From: Propionivibrio sp.
GTDB lineage: Bacteria; Pseudomonadota; Gammaproteobacteria; Burkholderiales; Rhodocyclaceae
Length of the DNA stretch: 14,085 nucleotides
Reading direction: 5' to 3'
NCBI GenBank assembly: GCA_017990155.1
Contig: JAGNOM010000042.1
Location: 1-14,085 of the forward strand
Shown piece by piece: positions 1 through 7,362 of the stretch. The position numbers and the translations under genes were made by a program. The notes under the pieces were generated by a model. That model was not told the origin of the DNA. It saw only the letters and a program-made list of their open reading frames with translations, and searched no databases. Every line of letters starts with the position of its first letter. Positions within the stretch are counted from its first letter, which is position 1.

Positions 1-1416
1 GATCTCGTCGCCGAGAATGGCTTGCACGGCAGCGTCCTGGCTTTCAAAAACGCGTGCGCGACCGCTGAATTTCCAGATGCTTTCATCGACGCCGGCGGTT
101 TTGACGATGCAGCCCTCTTCAGCGATGTTGCCGAAGAGTACGGCCAGCCCGCCTTCCTTCGAGTAGGCGTTGGCATGATCACGGATGCAGCCATGCGTGC
201 GGTCAAGATCGAGCTCGGGATAGCGTCGGTTCTGCGAAAACGCGACTTGGGTTGGTACGCCGCCTGGCGCTGCGCGGAAGAATTCGTAGACGGCGAGGTC
301 GCGAGCGCGGTGCATGACGTCCCAGATGTCGATCGCTTCGCCCAACGTCTTCGTGTGTACTGTTGGTACGTTGAGGTGCAGCAGATTTGAACGCGCGAGT
401 TCGCCAAGAATGCCGATGATGCCGCCGGCGCGATGCACGTCTTCGATGTGGAACTTGTCGGTCATCGGGGCTACTTTGCAGAGACAGGGCACCTTGCGTG
501 AAATACGATCGATGTCCTGCATTGTGAAGTCGACGCCGGCCTCCTGCGCGGCGGCCAGCAGATGCAGAACGGTGTTGGTCGAGCCGCCCATCGTCACGTC
601 CAGCGTCATCGCGTTTTCGAAGGCTTCGAACGATCCGATCGAGCGTGGCAGGATCGAGGCGTCGTTCTGCTCGTAATAGCGGCGGCAGAGTTCGACGATC
701 TGGTGGCCGGCCTTGACGAATAGCTCGCGGCGGTCGGCATGGGTGGCGAGCAGTGTGCCATTTCCGGGCAGGGCGAATCCGAGCGCCTCGGTCAGGCAAT
801 TCATCGAGTTGGCGGTGAACATGCCGGAGCACGATCCGCAAGTCGGACAGGCGGAGCGTTCGATTTCGTCGAGTTCGGCGTCGGAAACCTTGCTGTCGAC
901 GGCCTTGACCATCGCGTCAACCAGGTCGAGATGGATGACCTGCCCGGTCGGTGCCTTGTACTTGCCGGCTTCCATCGGGCCGCCGGAGACGAAAATGGTC
1001 GGGATGTTGACGCGCATCGCGGCCATCAGCATGCCCGGCGTGATCTTGTCGCAGTTCGAAATGCAGACCATGGCGTCGGCGCAGTGCGCGTTGACCATGT
1101 ATTCGACCGAGTCTGCGATCAGGTCGCGTGACGGCAGCGAATAAAGCATGCCATCGTGGCCCATGGCGATGCCATCGTCGACGGCGATGGTGTTGAACTC
1201 CTTGGCGATGCCGCCGGCCTTCTCAATTTCTCCGGCCACCAATTGGCCGATGTCCTTTAGATGGACGTGCCCCGGGACAAACTGGGTAAATGAATTGACC
1301 ACCGCGATGATGGGTTTGCCGAAATCGCCGTCCTTCATGCCGGTAGCGCGCCACAATGCGCGGGCACCCGCCATGTTGCGGCCGTGAGTTGAAGTGCGGG
1401 AACGATAATCGGGCAT
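1..1416 (-). CDS. ilvD: Dihydroxy-acid dehydratase, N-terminal 472 residues (cut by window edge)
   Basis: IlvD dehydrates 2,3-dihydroxy-3-methylbutanoate and the methylpentanoate analogue to the 2-oxo acids, the third common step of valine and isoleucine synthesis, in the cytoplasm. The translation matches remembered E. coli IlvD almost colinearly from its first residue (MPDYRSRTSTHGRNMAGARA). Visible cluster and metal motifs are D80-D81 in the VDDGIAMGHDGM block, C122-D123-K124 in SNCDK, and C193/C196 in the PTCGSCSGM block; family knowledge assigns these to the Fe-S cluster and Mg2+ site. The family is about 616 residues, so roughly 145 C-terminal residues, including the catalytic serine region, lie outside the window. 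The reading frame is open to base 1. The ATG at 1414-1416 has a GGAGG six bases upstream (1423-1427). It is downstream of aroB on the same strand but 183 bases away, so it probably has its own promoter. Confidence 0.97.
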   Translation of the reverse strand, partial: MPDYRSRTSTHGRNMAGARALWRATGMKDGDFGKPIIAVVNSFTQFVPGHVHLKDIGQLVAGEIEKAGGIAKEFNTIAVDDGIAMGHDGMLYSLPSRDLIADSVEYMVNAHCADAMVCISNCDKITPGMLMAAMRVNIPTIFVSGGPMEAGKYKAPTGQVIHLDLVDAMVKAVDSKVSDAELDEIERSACPTCGSCSGMFTANSMNCLTEALGFALPGNGTLLATHADRRELFVKAGHQIVELCRRYYEQNDASILPRSIGSFEAFENAMTLDVTMGGSTNTVLHLLAAAQEAGVDFTMQDIDRISRKVPCLCKVAPMTDKFHIEDVHRAGGIIGILGELARSNLLHLNVPTVHTKTLGEAIDIWDVMHRARDLAVYEFFRAAPGGVPTQVAFSQNRRYPELDLDRTHGCIRDHANAYSKEGGLAVLFGNIAEEGCIVKTAGVDESIWKFSGRARVFESQDAAVQAILGDEI

Positions 1417-1599
1417 GGCAAACCTCCAGAGCAGGAACAGTCAGAGTCGAGCGCTCAATTCTACCGAAGAAGCGGGGCGTTAGTTGGCAGTGGCCGCCCG
1501 TGGGCATGGCAATCGTGCTAAATGGCCGACGCGGCCGGGGCCACTCCTGACCGCCAACTGGCGACCAACCGGATTTTTCGCCAGTTCCGAACAGCCGGA
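1417..1599. other. Intergenic region between aroB and ilvD, with hairpin and weak -10 candidate
   Basis: I see no gene in this 183-base gap. On the minus strand it holds a TAGAAT hexamer (plus-strand 1458-1463), a fair -10 box about 40 bases before the ilvD start. No convincing -35 sits at normal spacing, so a promoter here is only a suggestion. The ilvD ribosome binding site GGAGG is at 1423-1427. The inverted repeat at 1556-1586 is listed separately. Confidence 0.4.
1556..1586 (-). terminator. Perfect 9-bp inverted repeat after aroB, possible terminator without a T-run
   Basis: AACTGGCGA (1556-1564) and TCGCCAGTT (1578-1586) are exact reverse complements around a 13-base loop. The repeat begins 14 bases past the aroB stop codon. 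The stem is strong, but no run of T follows it on the minus strand, so it is not a classical intrinsic terminator. It could instead stabilise the 3' end or mark a Rho-dependent end. Its role is inferred from position. Confidence 0.35.
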
Positions 1600-2691
1600 T
1601 CAGTCTGTGGCTCGAGTCCGGTGAGCGATTGCGTCCGAGACGTGCACCGCTGAAGCGCTGTTCGTCGATACCGCACGGCCAATTCGTTCCAGGAGAATGA
1701 GGTTCATTTTTCCGTTCTGGACCTTTTTGTCGTGCTGCATCAGTTCGAGGTAAGTCGTCGTCCCCATCTCCGGGCCAACGGTCGGTAATCCGGCGCGCTG
1801 AAACAGGTCTTCAATTCGCTCAAGATCATCCGCGTCAAGCCAGCCGAGCCGGAACGAAAGCTCAGCGGCCATCATGGTTCCCGCCGCAACGGCCTCCCCG
1901 TGCAGCCAGACGCCGTAGCCCATGCCCGCTTCAATGGCATGGCCAAAGGTGTGGCCCAGGTTCAGGAGCGCGCGTTCGCCTTTTTCGCGCTCATCAGCCG
2001 ACACAACTTCGGCCTTGTTCTTGCAGGAGCGCGCAATGGCGAAAGCGAGTGCTTCGGGTTTGCGTGCCAGCAAATGGTCGAGGTTCTCTTCCAGCCACTC
2101 AAGAAAAGGCAAGTCGCGAATCAAGCCGTATTTGATGACTTCAGCCAAGCCGGCCCGCAACTCTCTGTCCGGGAGGGTGCTCAACACCTCGGTGTCGGCC
2201 AACACGAGTTCCGGCTGATAGAAGGCGCCGATCATGTTTTTGCCACGAGGATGGTTTATCGCCGTCTTTCCGCCCACCGACGAATCAACTTGCGCAAGCA
2301 ATGTGGTCGGAATCTGGATGAAGGGAATGCCGCGCTGATAGCTCGCGGCAGCAAAGCCGGTGATGTCGCCGACGACGCCACCGCCGAGCGCAATCAAGGT
2401 GCTTGTTCGGTCGCAATGCCGCTCGAGCAAGAAGTCGAATATCGAATTCAGCGTTTCCCAGTTCTTGAACTGCTCTCCGTCGGGTAACAGTATTCTTGAC
2501 GACTCCACGCCGGCATCCCGCAAGGATGCTGATACCGCATCGGCGTAAAGCGGGGCGACGGTGGTATTGGATACGATGACAACCTTTGCGGAGGTGAGGT
2601 GAGGAAGCAGCAGATCCGATTGTGAGAGGACGCCAGGTCCGATGTGAATCGAGTAGCTTCTGTCCGCCAGTGAAACAGTCAATGATTCCAT
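1600..2691 (-). CDS. aroB: 3-Dehydroquinate synthase
   Basis: AroB converts DAHP to 3-dehydroquinate, the second step of the shikimate pathway, using NAD+ and a divalent metal in the cytoplasm. The 363-residue length is normal for the family. Visible landmarks are the NAD-binding GGGVVGD block (103-109), IPTTLLAQVDSSVGGK (127-142), and the metal ligands E184 (GLAEVIKYG), H247 (LGHTFGH) and H264 (HGEAV). These fall at the same residue numbers I recall as metal ligands in E. coli AroB, so the enzyme looks intact. The ATG at 2689-2691 lies inside the end of aroK, with a 13-base overlap. SD-like AAAGGAG (plus 2703-2709) and a closer GGAG precede it, so aroK and aroB are almost surely one transcript with coupled translation. 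Confidence 0.98.
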   Translation of the reverse strand: MESLTVSLADRSYSIHIGPGVLSQSDLLLPHLTSAKVVIVSNTTVAPLYADAVSASLRDAGVESSRILLPDGEQFKNWETLNSIFDFLLERHCDRTSTLIALGGGVVGDITGFAAASYQRGIPFIQIPTTLLAQVDSSVGGKTAINHPRGKNMIGAFYQPELVLADTEVLSTLPDRELRAGLAEVIKYGLIRDLPFLEWLEENLDHLLARKPEALAFAIARSCKNKAEVVSADEREKGERALLNLGHTFGHAIEAGMGYGVWLHGEAVAAGTMMAAELSFRLGWLDADDLERIEDLFQRAGLPTVGPEMGTTTYLELMQHDKKVQNGKMNLILLERIGRAVSTNSASAVHVSDAIAHRTRATD

Positions 2692-3218
2692 CGGTCTCCG
2701 AACTCCTTTATTAATAATTGCATCACGCCCTGAGCATTGATGCGGCCTCCATCGATCACCAGATCCGCAACTTCACGATAGAGTGGATCGCGCTGTGCGA
2801 ACAGTTGCTGCAGTTTGCGCAAAGGATCATCAACTTTGAGGAGCGGACGGTTTTTGTCAGATCGAGTTCGTTCCCACAAAATGTGGGGAGGAACGTTCAG
2901 GTAAACCACAAACCCGCTTTTTGTCAGGTTGTCGCGATTTTCCGGCCTCAGTACGATTCCGCCCCCGGTCGCCACGATCCAGTTCGACATCCTTGCACAG
3001 TCTTCAACGACTTGAGATTCCCTTTTCCGAAAACCGTCTTCCCCCTCGATCTCGAAAATCGTTGGAATGCTCACCCCGGTTCGTTCTTCCACCTCTCGGT
3101 CCGTATCCATGAACGCCAAGCCAAGGCGTTTCGCCAAAATCCGCCCGATAGTGGTCTTGCCCGAACCCATCAGGCCGACAAGATAGATGTTTGAATTGCT
3201 TTGTCGTCGGCTAACCAA
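2679..3218 (-). CDS. aroK: Shikimate kinase
   Basis: AroK phosphorylates shikimate with ATP to shikimate 3-phosphate, the fifth step towards chorismate, in the cytoplasm. The 179 residues show the Walker A P-loop GLMGSGKT (15-22), the substrate-binding DTD (38-40) and R64 in GFRKRE, the GGG turn (85-87), the lid with NRPLL (123-127) and the late RDPLYREVAD block (143-152). The start is taken as TTG (plus 3216-3218). The only nearby ATG is in another frame and runs into a stop, and an in-frame stop lies just upstream. A GGTGG about nine bases before the TTG could serve as ribosome binding site. The gene overlaps aroB by 13 bases. A terminator separates it from pilQ upstream, so aroKB probably has its own promoter, which I could not fix with confidence. 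Confidence 0.97.
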   Translation of the reverse strand: MVSRRQSNSNIYLVGLMGSGKTTIGRILAKRLGLAFMDTDREVEERTGVSIPTIFEIEGEDGFRKRESQVVEDCARMSNWIVATGGGIVLRPENRDNLTKSGFVVYLNVPPHILWERTRSDKNRPLLKVDDPLRKLQQLFAQRDPLYREVADLVIDGGRINAQGVMQLLIKEFGDRWNH

Positions 3219-3516
3219 GTCGATAATCCACCATCAGAAATCGGGACAAATTCCGTAATTGCGCCAGAAACTCGGCTCAAGTAAAACGCCTTCGTGGTTC
3301 ACTCTGTCGCGCGATGAAGTGTGGCGCCAGATTCGTACCCGCGTGCTCGCGATGCTATCAGTTCAGGCCGGTCCTGAGGTTGAAACGTCAGGATGGCTTG
3401 ACGCGGGAATTGTCGACGCGCTATGCAATTCCCCCGACTCAAATAACAACAATAAGGGGTGGGAGACTTGTTAGAGTCACCACCCCCAATCGGCCGAACA
3501 GCAAGGCGGGTCGTTG
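3219..3516. other. pilQ-aroK intergenic region
   Basis: About 300 bases separate pilQ from aroK. The side next to pilQ holds a good intrinsic terminator (3439-3486). Next to it is an 8-bp inverted repeat, GGGAATTG (3405-3412) and CAATTCCC (3426-3433), with a 13-base loop and no T-run. The rest should contain the aroK promoter and leader on the minus strand, but I find no convincing -35/-10 pair. A 71-codon plus-strand frame from a TTG at 3259 ends inside the terminator hairpin and has no recognisable protein character, so I do not call it a gene. Confidence 0.5.
3439..3486 (-). terminator. Intrinsic terminator after pilQ
   Basis: On the minus strand, 31 bases past the pilQ stop codon, GGGGTGG (plus copy 3456-3462) pairs with CCACCCC (3480-3486) as a 7-bp G+C-rich stem. 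A small internal loop follows, then an inner 4-bp stem (GACT/AGTC) with a six-base loop. The minus strand continues directly with the T-rich tail TTATTGTTGTTATTTGA (plus 3439-3455). Strong stem plus T-rich tail is the pattern of Rho-independent termination. It should end the pilMNOPQ transcript before aroK. Confidence 0.65.
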
Positions 3517-5613
3517 TTATCGAATACTCAGCCCTTCCGCGACAATTTTCGGAGTGATAAAGACCAGCAACTCAGTTTTGTCGTCGATCCACTCCCGGTT
3601 CTTGAATAGCCAACCGATATAGGGCAAATCACCAAAGAAAGGAATCCTTTGGGTGTTGTCACGAACTGTCTGTGTGTAAACACCACCAATGACCACAGTT
3701 CCGCCATTTTCCACCAAGACTTCGGTCTTGACGTGTTTGGTGTCGATCGCCACGCCAGCTCCGGTCGACAGCGTGGTATTGGGCGTGTCCTTGTTTATGT
3801 CAAGAGACATCGTGATTTTCCCGTCCGGCGTGATCTGAGGTTTCACTTTCAAAGAAAGATTTGCCTTTCGGAAGGAAACGCTCGTGGCTCCGGAACTCGT
3901 CGCTTGCTGATAAGGAATCTCGACGCCCTGCTCGATAATGGCTTCGACCTGGTTGGCCGTCATAACACGTGGGCTTGATATCACCTTACCGCGGCCGTCA
4001 GCCTCAAGCGCTGATATTTCCGCGTTAAGGAACACGGTCTTTGCACTGTTGAACAGGATCATCGAGAAGACGCCGGCATTTCCGGCGCGTGGTGTTGCCG
4101 GGAGATTGACGGAGTTTCCAGTCGTAGAAAAATTCGGCTGCGTTTCCACTTGTCCGGTGAAATAAGCAGTGGAGTCCAGGCTAGCACCGGCGGCGACCCC
4201 GGAATTTCCTCCGCCAGTCAAATCGTTGTAGCCCAAACGAATTCCGATGTTTTTCGCAAAGCTATCGCCGGCTTCAACAATTCTGGCTTCAATCATGACT
4301 TGACGGACCGGCGTATCGACCTTTGCAATCATCGCCCGGACATCATCCAGCCGACTTGGCGTGTCTTTTACAAACATCATGTTTGAGCGATCGTCAAGCA
4401 ATGCGCTACCTCGCTTGGACAACAAGGTCTGTTTCGGATCAACCAGGAGTTTCTGAACATCCGCCGCCTTGATGTAGTTCATCTGGAAGCTCTCGGTTCG
4501 CAACGGCTCCAGATCACCGATCTGAACTTTTGACTCAAACTCCAGTTTTTCCTTGGTCGCAATTTCCTCTCGCGGCGCAATCATTATGACGTTTCCGTTC
4601 TTGCGCATATCGAGTCCCTTTTGCTGAAGGATGATATCCAGCGCCTGGTCCCACGGAACGTCCTTTAGAATCAACGTAATCGAACCACCCACCGAGTCAC
4701 TGACGACCATGTTCATTCCCGTGAACTCGCCAATCACCTGAAGCAAGCGACGTACATCCACGTTCTGGAAATTCAATGAGAGTTTTTCACCCTGATAACC
4801 GCCGCGTGACCCTTGCACCAGCTTGTTTGGATTCTCGACGATGGGTTTGACCTCGATTACGAATTGATTATCCGTTTGGTACGCATTGTGCTCCCACAGC
4901 CCTTTCGGGATGATTGTCATCTGAGCATTGGGGCCTTGCTGCGTCGTATTTATTGACACCACTGGCGTCGCGAAGTCGGTGACGTCCATTCGCTTGCGAA
5001 GCATGTCGGGAACGCCAACTTTGACGAAGTCGACGACAAGCCTTTCTCCTTGCTGACGAATATCGATACCTGCATTGGAATCTGCGAGGTCTACCGTGAT
5101 TCGTGCCTCTCCGTCCTTTCCTCGGCGGAACGAGATGTCTCGGATGCTATTCTTCTCCTGCGACGGGTTCGCCTGCGAGAAGTGTTCAATGCGCGGTGCC
5201 ACACCACCGTCCGTTGTACTTGGCGACAAAGAAAGCACGAGCGCATTTCCGTCAATCGCTGTCTCGTACGTCATCGCCTGGTTTAAGTTCAGAACGACGC
5301 GTGTGCGACCATCCGCCTGAATTATGTTCGCGCTTTTTAGCGCGCCTTCGTTATAAATCTGGGATGCACTTCCAAGCCCGTTTTCGACGTTAGGGAAGTC
5401 CAGTGCTATTCGTGCGGGCTTGGCTACGCTAAATCCCGAAGGCAATTCACTCAGAGGGGTCTTGAATGTCATCTTCACATTCACCACATTCCCTTGCTGT
5501 GCGACCGTCATGGCTTCAATCGAGTTTAGCCTTGTATCCTGAGCGTGGGCTGAAATAACCGACGAGCAAAGCCATAGAACTATGCTTAGCAGGCAACCTT
5601 TGACTTGTTTCAC
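3517..5613 (-). CDS. pilQ: Type IV pilus secretin PilQ
   Basis: PilQ forms the outer-membrane ring through which the type IV pilus leaves the cell. The 698 residues start with a Sec signal peptide, cleavage predicted after AHA (residue 24). Two AMIN-type peptidoglycan-binding regions follow (about 28-130 and 153-255), then the N0/STN domain (about 275-350, with DVPWDQALDIIL at 318-329), an N1 domain (about 372-435) and the secretin barrel (about 510-690, with VISSPRVMT, LSLKVKPQI, VENGGTVVIGG and IPFFGDLPYIGWLFK). Length is close to the P. aeruginosa protein (about 714). The start is GTG (plus 5611-5613): it gives the signal peptide, overlaps the pilP stop as GTGA, and has GGAGG seven bases upstream. 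It is the last gene of pilMNOPQ and is followed by a terminator. Confidence 0.97.
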   Translation of the reverse strand: MKQVKGCLLSIVLWLCSSVISAHAQDTRLNSIEAMTVAQQGNVVNVKMTFKTPLSELPSGFSVAKPARIALDFPNVENGLGSASQIYNEGALKSANIIQADGRTRVVLNLNQAMTYETAIDGNALVLSLSPSTTDGGVAPRIEHFSQANPSQEKNSIRDISFRRGKDGEARITVDLADSNAGIDIRQQGERLVVDFVKVGVPDMLRKRMDVTDFATPVVSINTTQQGPNAQMTIIPKGLWEHNAYQTDNQFVIEVKPIVENPNKLVQGSRGGYQGEKLSLNFQNVDVRRLLQVIGEFTGMNMVVSDSVGGSITLILKDVPWDQALDIILQQKGLDMRKNGNVIMIAPREEIATKEKLEFESKVQIGDLEPLRTESFQMNYIKAADVQKLLVDPKQTLLSKRGSALLDDRSNMMFVKDTPSRLDDVRAMIAKVDTPVRQVMIEARIVEAGDSFAKNIGIRLGYNDLTGGGNSGVAAGASLDSTAYFTGQVETQPNFSTTGNSVNLPATPRAGNAGVFSMILFNSAKTVFLNAEISALEADGRGKVISSPRVMTANQVEAIIEQGVEIPYQQATSSGATSVSFRKANLSLKVKPQITPDGKITMSLDINKDTPNTTLSTGAGVAIDTKHVKTEVLVENGGTVVIGGVYTQTVRDNTQRIPFFGDLPYIGWLFKNREWIDDKTELLVFITPKIVAEGLSIR

Positions 5614-6131
5614 TTTTTCCCCTCCTGTCCCTGCAACATAAGCACACTCTCTCGTTCGGTCCAGTCGCCAGCGGGATCCTGAACCAGTTCTTTCAGTTTT
5701 ACTTCAGACTCGGATATTTGCGTAATGACCCCGAAGTTCTGCCCCATATAATTGCCCATCCGGACCTGATATAACGCACCATCGGCCAGGATAATCGCGA
5801 ATGAAGCATTCTTTCTGGTCATTACACCAACATACTTGAGTGATTCAAGCGGATAAGCCTCTAGCGGTTCGCGTGGACGGTCTAGGTCAGGCTGCAAGCC
5901 ACCTCCACCGCCTTTTTTCTGGTCCGGGCCGATTTTTCCTGGCTTGAACGGGTCAAGCAAATTTCCTACGTCATACGGCACTGGCTCATACGGCTTTACT
6001 TGCGGTAGCTCAGGCACTTTTCCTTTGATCCCTTTCGAGGCGTCAGACATCCATTGACGCAAGTCGTCGTGATCGCCACCCGAGCAGGCCGACAGTACTA
6101 GACTTATTAGCACGACAAGGGTCTTGCTCAT
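5610..6131 (-). CDS. pilP: Type IV pilus inner-membrane-anchored lipoprotein PilP
   Basis: PilP is a periplasmic lipoprotein that bridges the PilN-PilO dimer to the N0 domain of PilQ. The 173-residue protein has a short lipoprotein signal with lipobox LSAC, making C16 the lipidated residue. A long, probably disordered linker (about 20-85) is rich in proline and glycine and holds five consecutive glycines (74-78). The folded beta domain follows, starting near REPLEAYPLESLKYVGVM (87-104) and ending near residue 168. The start codon ATG overlaps the pilO stop as ATGA, and the stop overlaps the pilQ GTG. The C-terminal EGKK is encoded by the ribosome binding site of pilQ. Family length is about 170-180, so it looks complete. 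Confidence 0.95.
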   Translation of the reverse strand: MSKTLVVLISLVLSACSGGDHDDLRQWMSDASKGIKGKVPELPQVKPYEPVPYDVGNLLDPFKPGKIGPDQKKGGGGGLQPDLDRPREPLEAYPLESLKYVGVMTRKNASFAIILADGALYQVRMGNYMGQNFGVITQISESEVKLKELVQDPAGDWTERESVLMLQGQEGKK

Positions 6132-6802
6132 TTTTTCTTACCCTTCTTGGCTTTTTCAGCCTTCCTCTTGGCGGCCAACTCCTCATCGTCAAGGTAGCGG
6201 AAGGTTTTCGTTACAGCGTCCATAACCAGACTGCCATCTTTCGCCTGCTGATTTGGGGTTATGGAAATGTTGTTGAGTGTTACGATTCTCGAAAGCCGCC
6301 CAATATCCCCAGCAAATGCACCCAGGTCGTGGTAGCTCCCCGTAAGCCTCACCGTCACCGGCAGTTCTGCGTAAAAATCCTTCTGTACCTCTTGTCCTGG
6401 TTTGAACAATTCAAACTGCAAGCCGCGTCCCATCCCGGATTGGTTGATCTCGATCAGCAGCGATTCAACCTCGGCCTTGTTCGGTAGCTGTTTTAGAAGA
6501 GCTCCGAAAGAGCGGTCAATTTCGTTCATTTGCTGCTTGTACAGATCCAGATTGATGGCCTGAGTCTTCTTGGCGACAAACTCGTCCCGGAGGCGAATCT
6601 CGTCCTGTCTGCGTTCGTCAAGCACACTGATTTGGTCGTTCCAAACGAACCACCATCCTGCTGCGAGAATTGCCACAAAAAGGCCAAACAGCACAGAGGC
6701 TCTTGGGAGGGCTGGCCAAGCACCGACGTCGTTCGGGTTTAAGTTGCGGAAGTCGTCAATCAGGGATTTGAAATCAACTTTTGAGGAGGTTGCGGCGTTC
6801 AT
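6128..6802 (-). CDS. pilO: Type IV pilus alignment protein PilO
   Basis: PilO is a bitopic inner-membrane protein that pairs with PilN to form the periplasmic part of the pilus alignment complex. Of 224 residues, about 34 are cytoplasmic, one membrane helix spans about 35-54 (ASVLFGLFVAILAAGWWFVW), a predicted coiled coil follows (about 58-105), then LPNKAEVESLL (106-116) typical of the family, and a ferredoxin-like periplasmic core to about residue 200. The tail after FRYLDDEEL is very basic (AAKRKAEKAKKGKKK). Its last codons carry the purine-rich sequence just before the pilP start. ATG at plus 6800-6802 overlaps the pilN stop as ATGA. Confidence 0.95.
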   Translation of the reverse strand: MNAATSSKVDFKSLIDDFRNLNPNDVGAWPALPRASVLFGLFVAILAAGWWFVWNDQISVLDERRQDEIRLRDEFVAKKTQAINLDLYKQQMNEIDRSFGALLKQLPNKAEVESLLIEINQSGMGRGLQFELFKPGQEVQKDFYAELPVTVRLTGSYHDLGAFAGDIGRLSRIVTLNNISITPNQQAKDGSLVMDAVTKTFRYLDDEELAAKRKAEKAKKGKKK

Positions 6803-7362
6803 TTCTTACCCCCATCATTTCCCTCGCGCTTGAGGAGAGCATGTAGGCTGAACTCATTCAATCGCCGCTTCTCCACCGAAACAGCTTTGATTTCAAGGAG
6901 CTGCGGTTTCTCTAGCCAAGGCGACGCCTCGATATTCCGCATTAGGGTTGATACTCGAGCGCTTGATTGAGCGTAACCGACCAATGAGATTCTAGTGTTG
7001 TCTTGCTTGATGGTGCGAAGGTATACCCCTTCCGGCATTTGCTTCACAAGTTCGCTCAACAAACGAACAGCCTCGGCGCGATCGCGTTGCAAGGACTCGA
7101 TAATTTGCTTTCGCGCAAGCAACGCTTGCGTCTGTTCTTTGAGCTTTTTGATTTCGTCGATCTGCTTGTCGAGAACCGCAATCTCTGACTTCAGGAAGTT
7201 ATTTCGCTCCTCTTGAGATGAGATGTAGCCCTCGATAATTGTATAGGTGAGAAAAACAATCAAACCTGCCAATACGGAAATCATCACTAGCAGACCATAA
7301 AACTGCTGGCGCCGCGCCTTTCGCTTTTCCTCTCTGTGCGGTAATAGATTGATGCGAATCAT
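6799..7362 (-). CDS. pilN: Type IV pilus alignment protein PilN
   Basis: PilN is the inner-membrane partner of PilO; its short cytoplasmic N-terminus binds PilM. I take the start as the ATG at plus 7360-7362, giving 187 residues beginning MIRINLLPHREEK. This places the invariant INLLPHRE motif at 4-11, overlaps the pilM stop as ATGA, and has GGAGG eight bases upstream. The frame stays open 10 codons further upstream, but that extension would lie inside pilM and precede the conserved motif. One membrane helix covers about 22-42, then a coiled coil (about 46-95), then the periplasmic domain (MPEGVYLRTI onwards, ending around HALLKREG). The C-terminus GGKK is encoded by the sequence that leads into the pilO start. 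Confidence 0.95.
   Translation of the reverse strand: MIRINLLPHREEKRKARRQQFYGLLVMISVLAGLIVFLTYTIIEGYISSQEERNNFLKSEIAVLDKQIDEIKKLKEQTQALLARKQIIESLQRDRAEAVRLLSELVKQMPEGVYLRTIKQDNTRISLVGYAQSSARVSTLMRNIEASPWLEKPQLLEIKAVSVEKRRLNEFSLHALLKREGNDGGKK

Noticed and set aside
203..841. A 212-codon arginine-rich open frame inside ilvD
   Set aside because: Same strand, different frame from ilvD. Composition is dominated by Arg, Ser and Pro as expected for an out-of-frame reading of G+C-rich DNA; ilvD is unambiguous here.
3259..3474. Possible 71-residue plus-strand small protein in the pilQ-aroK gap
   Set aside because: TTG start without a ribosome binding site, no recognisable features, an Asn-rich end created by the T-rich tail of the pilQ terminator, and its stop inside the terminator hairpin.
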